A DNA stretch of 64,000 nt. Source: Motacilla alba alba. Lineage: Eukaryota; Chordata; Aves; Passeriformes; Motacillidae. The position numbers and the translations under genes were made by a program. Shown here one piece after another: positions 59,614 to 64,000 of this stretch. Each line of letters begins with the position of its first letter. The stretch's first letter is position 1. Location of the stretch: NCBI RefSeq assembly GCF_015832195.1, contig NC_052032.1, forward strand, positions 4,904,618 through 4,968,617. The letters run 5' to 3'. Below the pieces are notes generated by a model, which made no database searches, was not told the DNA's origin, and saw only the letters and a list, made by a program, of their open reading frames with translations.

Positions 59614-60977
59614 ATACACAGAGCCAGGATGGAACATTTCCTTGGGAAATTTACTGCACTGCCCCATCTTTTACAACCTGCAGTAGCACCAGGAAGCTGC
59701 AAGGGGCAGAAAGGACTGGGAAATGTGTTGTTTAGAAGCAGTTAACAACTTGCCTTCGGATAATCTGCTTAATGTTGTTTAACCTTAAATTCATTAGTAG
59801 CACATTTGGGGAGATTACACTAAACCCTCATGCCAGGAAGCCGTGTTGGAACTTTCCTCCTTCTCAAGGCAGCCTGAGATCCTTCCCACCTCAGGCAGAG
59901 TCCTAAAGGGAGTCTGGGAAAGGACTTCTGGGGAGTGCAGTGGTAGGGCTGAGCTGAGCAGGACGGGAGCCAGCTGCTCGCTGTGCTGTGCTGTGCTGGC
60001 ACAAGGAGGGCTGATGTCACCACCAGCTGAACACAAGTCCCTCTCACCCTCCTGTTCTCAGTCCCTGCTCTGTGGACCTGGTTCAGACTCAGTTCTGCCT
60101 CCTCCTCATACAGTTCACAGCGAGATTCTTCCTAAGTTAAGTCATGCACAATCCAACTGTTCTGCTAATGCAAATCAGGTCTCAATAAACTCCCTTGAAT
60201 TTCACCGGTGTGGCCCTTCCTTACACAGCTCTGGCTCAGTCAAACATCTGAATGAACATTTAAAACCACGTGCTCGCTCAGTGTATGAAGCCTTACCTCT
60301 CCAAGTTCTTTGCTTAATAAGGGCTGAGAGTCAGACACAACTTTCCCCAAAAAAGAGCCTTTAGCAGTTGTGTTTGCCAAACATAATCAATTTCCTAACT
60401 CTGCCAAGTGAGAAGGAAATGCAAGTTTCCACAGGCCCCTCTGCAAACACTTCCAGAACTGATGCCACAGATGTGGCTTTCAGAGTATCTGTAACAAAAA
60501 TGGCCTTTGAAAGACATCTGTGGTCATGAAGAAAAATCTGATACAATATCCTCATCCCATTTCCAGCTTTGCTCTGAGGTTTTCCGTGTTAGTGATTCAC
60601 ATCTCTGACAAAATGTGTCCACGTGAATGATACAGAAAACAGTGGGAAAACAGTCATTGCCTGTGGAGCTCCTAAACGCAGCTGAGGACTGGGACGGTTC
60701 ATAGCAGGCACAAGAGATCAGAGGGCTCATTTTTTAGCTGGATTTTCCAACACAGAATGTCAGCTGTGCTTATGAATATCTGTGATAGAAAACATTTTTG
60801 TGCCTTGGTTCTCATCTTGCATACAGGGGCATAATGAAGGAATAATTCTCTTGGAACAAATGTTATTACTGGGATGAGATTGGATTCAATCCTTTCTGTC
60901 ACTGGGAAGACTCTTGCTGAAATTCAATGAACAAAAACACAAATGCAAAAATCCAAGTGGCATAGATACAAATTATA

Positions 60978-60990
60978 TACATTTATTTTT
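60978..60990 (-). terminator. Possible poly(A) signal of an upstream minus-strand gene
   Basis: The minus strand reads AATAAAAATAAATG, two overlapping AATAAA hexamers, followed within 30-60 bases by a GT-rich stretch (TTTGTGTTTTTGTTC). In human the gene upstream of CDK5RAP2 in the same orientation is MEGF9, so this could be its 3' end. No coding exon of it is seen in the window. Confidence 0.35.
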
Positions 60991-63900
60991 ATTCATTTTA
61001 AATAACATTCTTCTGTATAAATTCTGACATATATTCAAATCATACACTTTTTTTTTTCTTTTTAGAAATGCATTTGTAAGCATAGCATATGCTTGGGAGA
61101 CACCGTATTTGGATGCAGAGTGAGACTGATGGGTTTCAGATGGGAGCAAGTACAACTTTTAAGGCCCACATTTTTCTTATTTTAATCCATTCCTCTGACA
61201 CATAAAGAGCAGAGTCCTGTGGGAGCTCACTCTAAAACTTCACTTTAAAGAGAAAACTATTTTTATATCCTTTATTTAAAGGAGACTGTGCAAACTTTCT
61301 GCCGCATTTACATTGCCTGTAACACTGAAGAGGATGATGCTGCACAGCAGTGGTTAACTAGCCCAGGATACCTGAAGGATGCTGGATATATCCCCTCCTC
61401 TTTCCTAAATGCCTGCTAAGTTTGCTCAGTCTGGTCCAAGGGAATTATCATTCCAGTGGCTGACATCTCCTGACAGCTCCCCAGGGCTAGTGCTCCTCAT
61501 AGCTATTTCCAGCTACAGTGGTCCACGAGGTTGGAGATCATCTCTCCTCATTAGCTCAACCACTTTTCTGCATGCCTGTTGCACTCCAAGTGCCCCCCCA
61601 AGCTGAGAGCTCTGCAGGCTGCCCTGAGCCCTGCCCCACCCCAGCTCTGTGCCCTTCATCTGCTCCTTCTGTCCCTTTGCCTTTACTGCCGGGCTGGACT
61701 CGCCCCAGCCAGACCCTCACCCTGCCAGGGATGGTGCCTGGAGCTGCTTTCCCACATCCACCAGCCCCTGCCCTGTCACACCTCCTCTCTGCTCTGCAGC
61801 TGCTGTCCCATGCCCCGAGTGCCCCTCTCTGTGACAGCCCAGCTCTGCAGCTGGGCAGCGTTCCCAGGCACAAGGCGCTACCAGGAACACCACGTGTACC
61901 TGGATTGTCACCTCAGCCCCACAAGTCACCAAGATGCCCTCCCCTGGCCTCGCTGGCTGCTCAGCTGGGCCTCAAAACAGCCCTGAGAGTCCACTTCTGG
62001 TTTTCCTGCCCTTACCCCACCCTCAGGACCAACTCAGCCCCTGGGGAGCCTCAGGACAAGCGATGACACACAGCATGGTGCTGGTGGCCTCAGCACCCTG
62101 GCACAAGTGTTTGAGCTCTGCCACCCCTCCAGGTACCATCCAACCCAAGGGGACTGGAGACCAGCTCAGCTTCCTCCCCGCCTGTGGTGCCTGGTGGGGA
62201 ACTGATAAGAGCACGGATCATCTGATCTCACATCACCAAAGGCAAACATGAAGCTGTTTATTCTTTCCCTGCTGAGGCATTGATCTCCTTTTATTACTGT
62301 TGCTCCTGTGTGCCAGGGCCTGGCTGGCAGGAGGTGGCTGCTGTGTCATTCTGCCATTTGACAAGCACGGTGCCAGTGCCACATCCTCACTGTGCTCCCT
62401 GTTCAGGAAGATCCTGTGCCATCCAAATCTGGGCAGCCAGGTCACCCCACCCAACCAAGCTTCCCATCATGTTTCCAGGCTGTCTCCATCCCTTCATCCA
62501 GCTGTGCAATCCACAGGCAGCAGCTGTCCCACCCTGCAGGGCATCCTGACTCCTCCTCTTCCCAAACACAAAGCCTCTGGATTACTTTGGAGGTCAGAAG
62601 CAGCCCAGGTGCCAACACCTCCTGTGCTGTGGCAGGCAGGGACTAGGAGGGCTCAGCACCTGAGCCCACGCTCTGCTGGAGCAGATGGTCCCTAGTTCTA
62701 CAGTGAGACAAAATCCAAGCCTGTTCCTGTTACAAAGCAGCCCACAGTCACAGCAAAATTTAGGGAAGAGGTGTTTTGTGGCAGAGATTAAAAAATCTGC
62801 TGAAGTATTTTAGAAATAATAAAGTGAACAGCCTGTCCTTCGATTTGCTTGCTAGCATCAGTCCCAGAAGCCAACACTTCCTAAATTGCTTTTCCTCACC
62901 CCATGAAGTGACCAAGTGCAAGTGTATCACTAAATCAGCACCTCTAAATAATTACAACTTCCAGGAAATTTTCTGTTTTGTCACCACCCTGCTCTTTAAA
63001 AGTTTGATGAGTAACTCAAGGATTAGCAATATCCAGATTCTCTCCTCCAGTCCTCCCCCATTTTATAGCTAAAAGTAACACAGCTCTGAATGACACGAGC
63101 CAGATTTATTACCTGAAGTCTGGGACCTCACCCTGGCCCACTGCAGGCAATGGGAGCTTTTCCATCAGCTTTTTTCCATCAGCTTGGGGCTATATGCAAT
63201 TCTAGATTCTGCCCTCACCATTTCCCTTGGTCATCCTCAACAATTTGCATTCTCACTCGCCATGCCTCAAGTTTAAATCAGGCAGCAAGTTTTTGAGGAA
63301 GAAATGGCATCTTTGAGCATGTGTTTGAATCACCTACTTACCCCCTGCCGAGTTTCCAGAGATAAGAGAAACCTCCTCACAGCACCAAAAAACAAATAAA
63401 TAACCAACATTTTCTTTCTACCATTTCTCATCTGGAGAAATATTCCCTTTTTCCTAGTTCAGAGGACACATCCACCAGCTTCTGTATCACCATTGCCCCA
63501 CCACACACGGCAACACAGCTGGAGCTCTGAGGCTGGGCAAGAGTGAGAGGAAATGTTTGTTTCTTGCCCTGTTTCCATGCAGTAGTTTAATTTCCAGGCG
63601 TGGGAGAGATGGCACAGCCCCTGCCCTGAGGCACACACACTGCAGGTACCAACCCAGGAGCTCCAGGGGTGACCTCCCTGTGCAGTGCTGCCTGTGAGTT
63701 GTTCTCTCTGCTAACAGCCCACCAGCCTCCCACCAAAACCAGGGGAATCTGTAAAACCTGCTCCCTGCAGTGTTTTTCTAACAGCTGATTCCCCACCACC
63801 ACCACCTTGTGCTACTTTAAATTCTGAAAGCATCTGTGCCCTTTTACCTTCTGAGCCTCGAAGCGCACATCGAGTCCTGTGAGCTCTTCATCCCAAAGCT

Positions 63901-64000
63901 GTTTCCACCCAAATCCAGGAGACCTTTGCTTTTGGCCCTCAGGAGGCCAGGGAGCTGAGCTCAGCCCTCCAGCACGACCCTGCTGCCGTGTCAGCTCAGC

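Larger units (their letters stand above)
57441..64000. other. Intergenic region upstream of CDK5RAP2
   Basis: Holds two CR1 fragments (57744-58470, 59480-59613) and the possible poly(A) site. 58480-59475 and 59620-60950 show nothing recognisable apart from a 17-base direct repeat (tgatgaacaaagatatg at 59403 and 59434). 61500-62700 is GC-rich, C-heavy on the plus strand and poor in CpG; its many overlapping open frames have no family signature. 62700-63800 is unremarkable, and 63820-64000 has a met-less open frame on the minus strand. Confidence 0.6.

Noticed and set aside
61518..62066. 182-codon proline/leucine-rich plus-strand open frame
   Set aside because: Composition-driven; equally long frames occur on the opposite strand, there is no domain and no exon structure.

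Overview
This window is vertebrate nuclear DNA, most likely from a bird. It holds one long multi-exon gene with GT-AG introns, one CpG-island promoter, and scattered CR1-type LINE fragments, recognisable by their 3' end motif (…GGTTTGGGTTGG… or its complement). Twenty-nine exons of this gene fit in about 53 kb, which suits compact avian introns. I see no bacterial or phage features, no CRISPR array, and no tRNA or rRNA gene.

The gene is CDK5RAP2 (centrosomin/CNN family; centrosome scaffold and gamma-tubulin ring complex recruiter; the human gene is MCPH3). It lies on the minus strand. I rebuilt exons 1 to 29 by hand from splice sites and reading frame. They total 4,477 coding bases, or 1,492 codons plus one base, with no stop and no frame conflict at any of the 28 junctions. 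The protein runs from the initiator Met at 56870, through the N-terminal CM1 motif (about residues 52-98), a long coiled-coil half, a fast-changing middle with a conserved EB1-binding-type SRLP motif (residues 978-981), and a conserved block near residues 1295-1372, to a coiled coil around residue 1490. The 3' part of the gene, including the C-terminal CM2-like region of about 400 residues in human, lies beyond the left edge.

Layout: 1-3725 is the last, partial intron. 3726-56870 is CDK5RAP2. About 56560-57440 is a GC-rich, CpG-rich island holding exons 1-2, with several ATGGCGG-type (YY1-like) elements and GC boxes. 57440-64000 is intergenic sequence with two CR1 fragments, an overlapping pair of AATAAA signals on the minus strand near 60985 (possibly the 3' end of the neighbouring gene, MEGF9 by synteny with human), a GC-rich but CpG-poor stretch at about 61500-62700, and an unexplained open frame running off the right edge.

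I found no convincing new biological system. The observations worth a second look concern splicing and structure. They are a stop-free intron 1 of 138 bases that preserves frame, an in-frame upstream ATG in strong context, a weak donor on in-frame exon 12, a T21 tract at the exon 13 acceptor, a NAGNAG acceptor at exon 22, a near-identical duplication of about 240 bases inside intron 14, and a 28-base tandem repeat in intron 6. Nearly all long open frames outside these exons are shadows, CpG-island artefacts or CR1 sequence.
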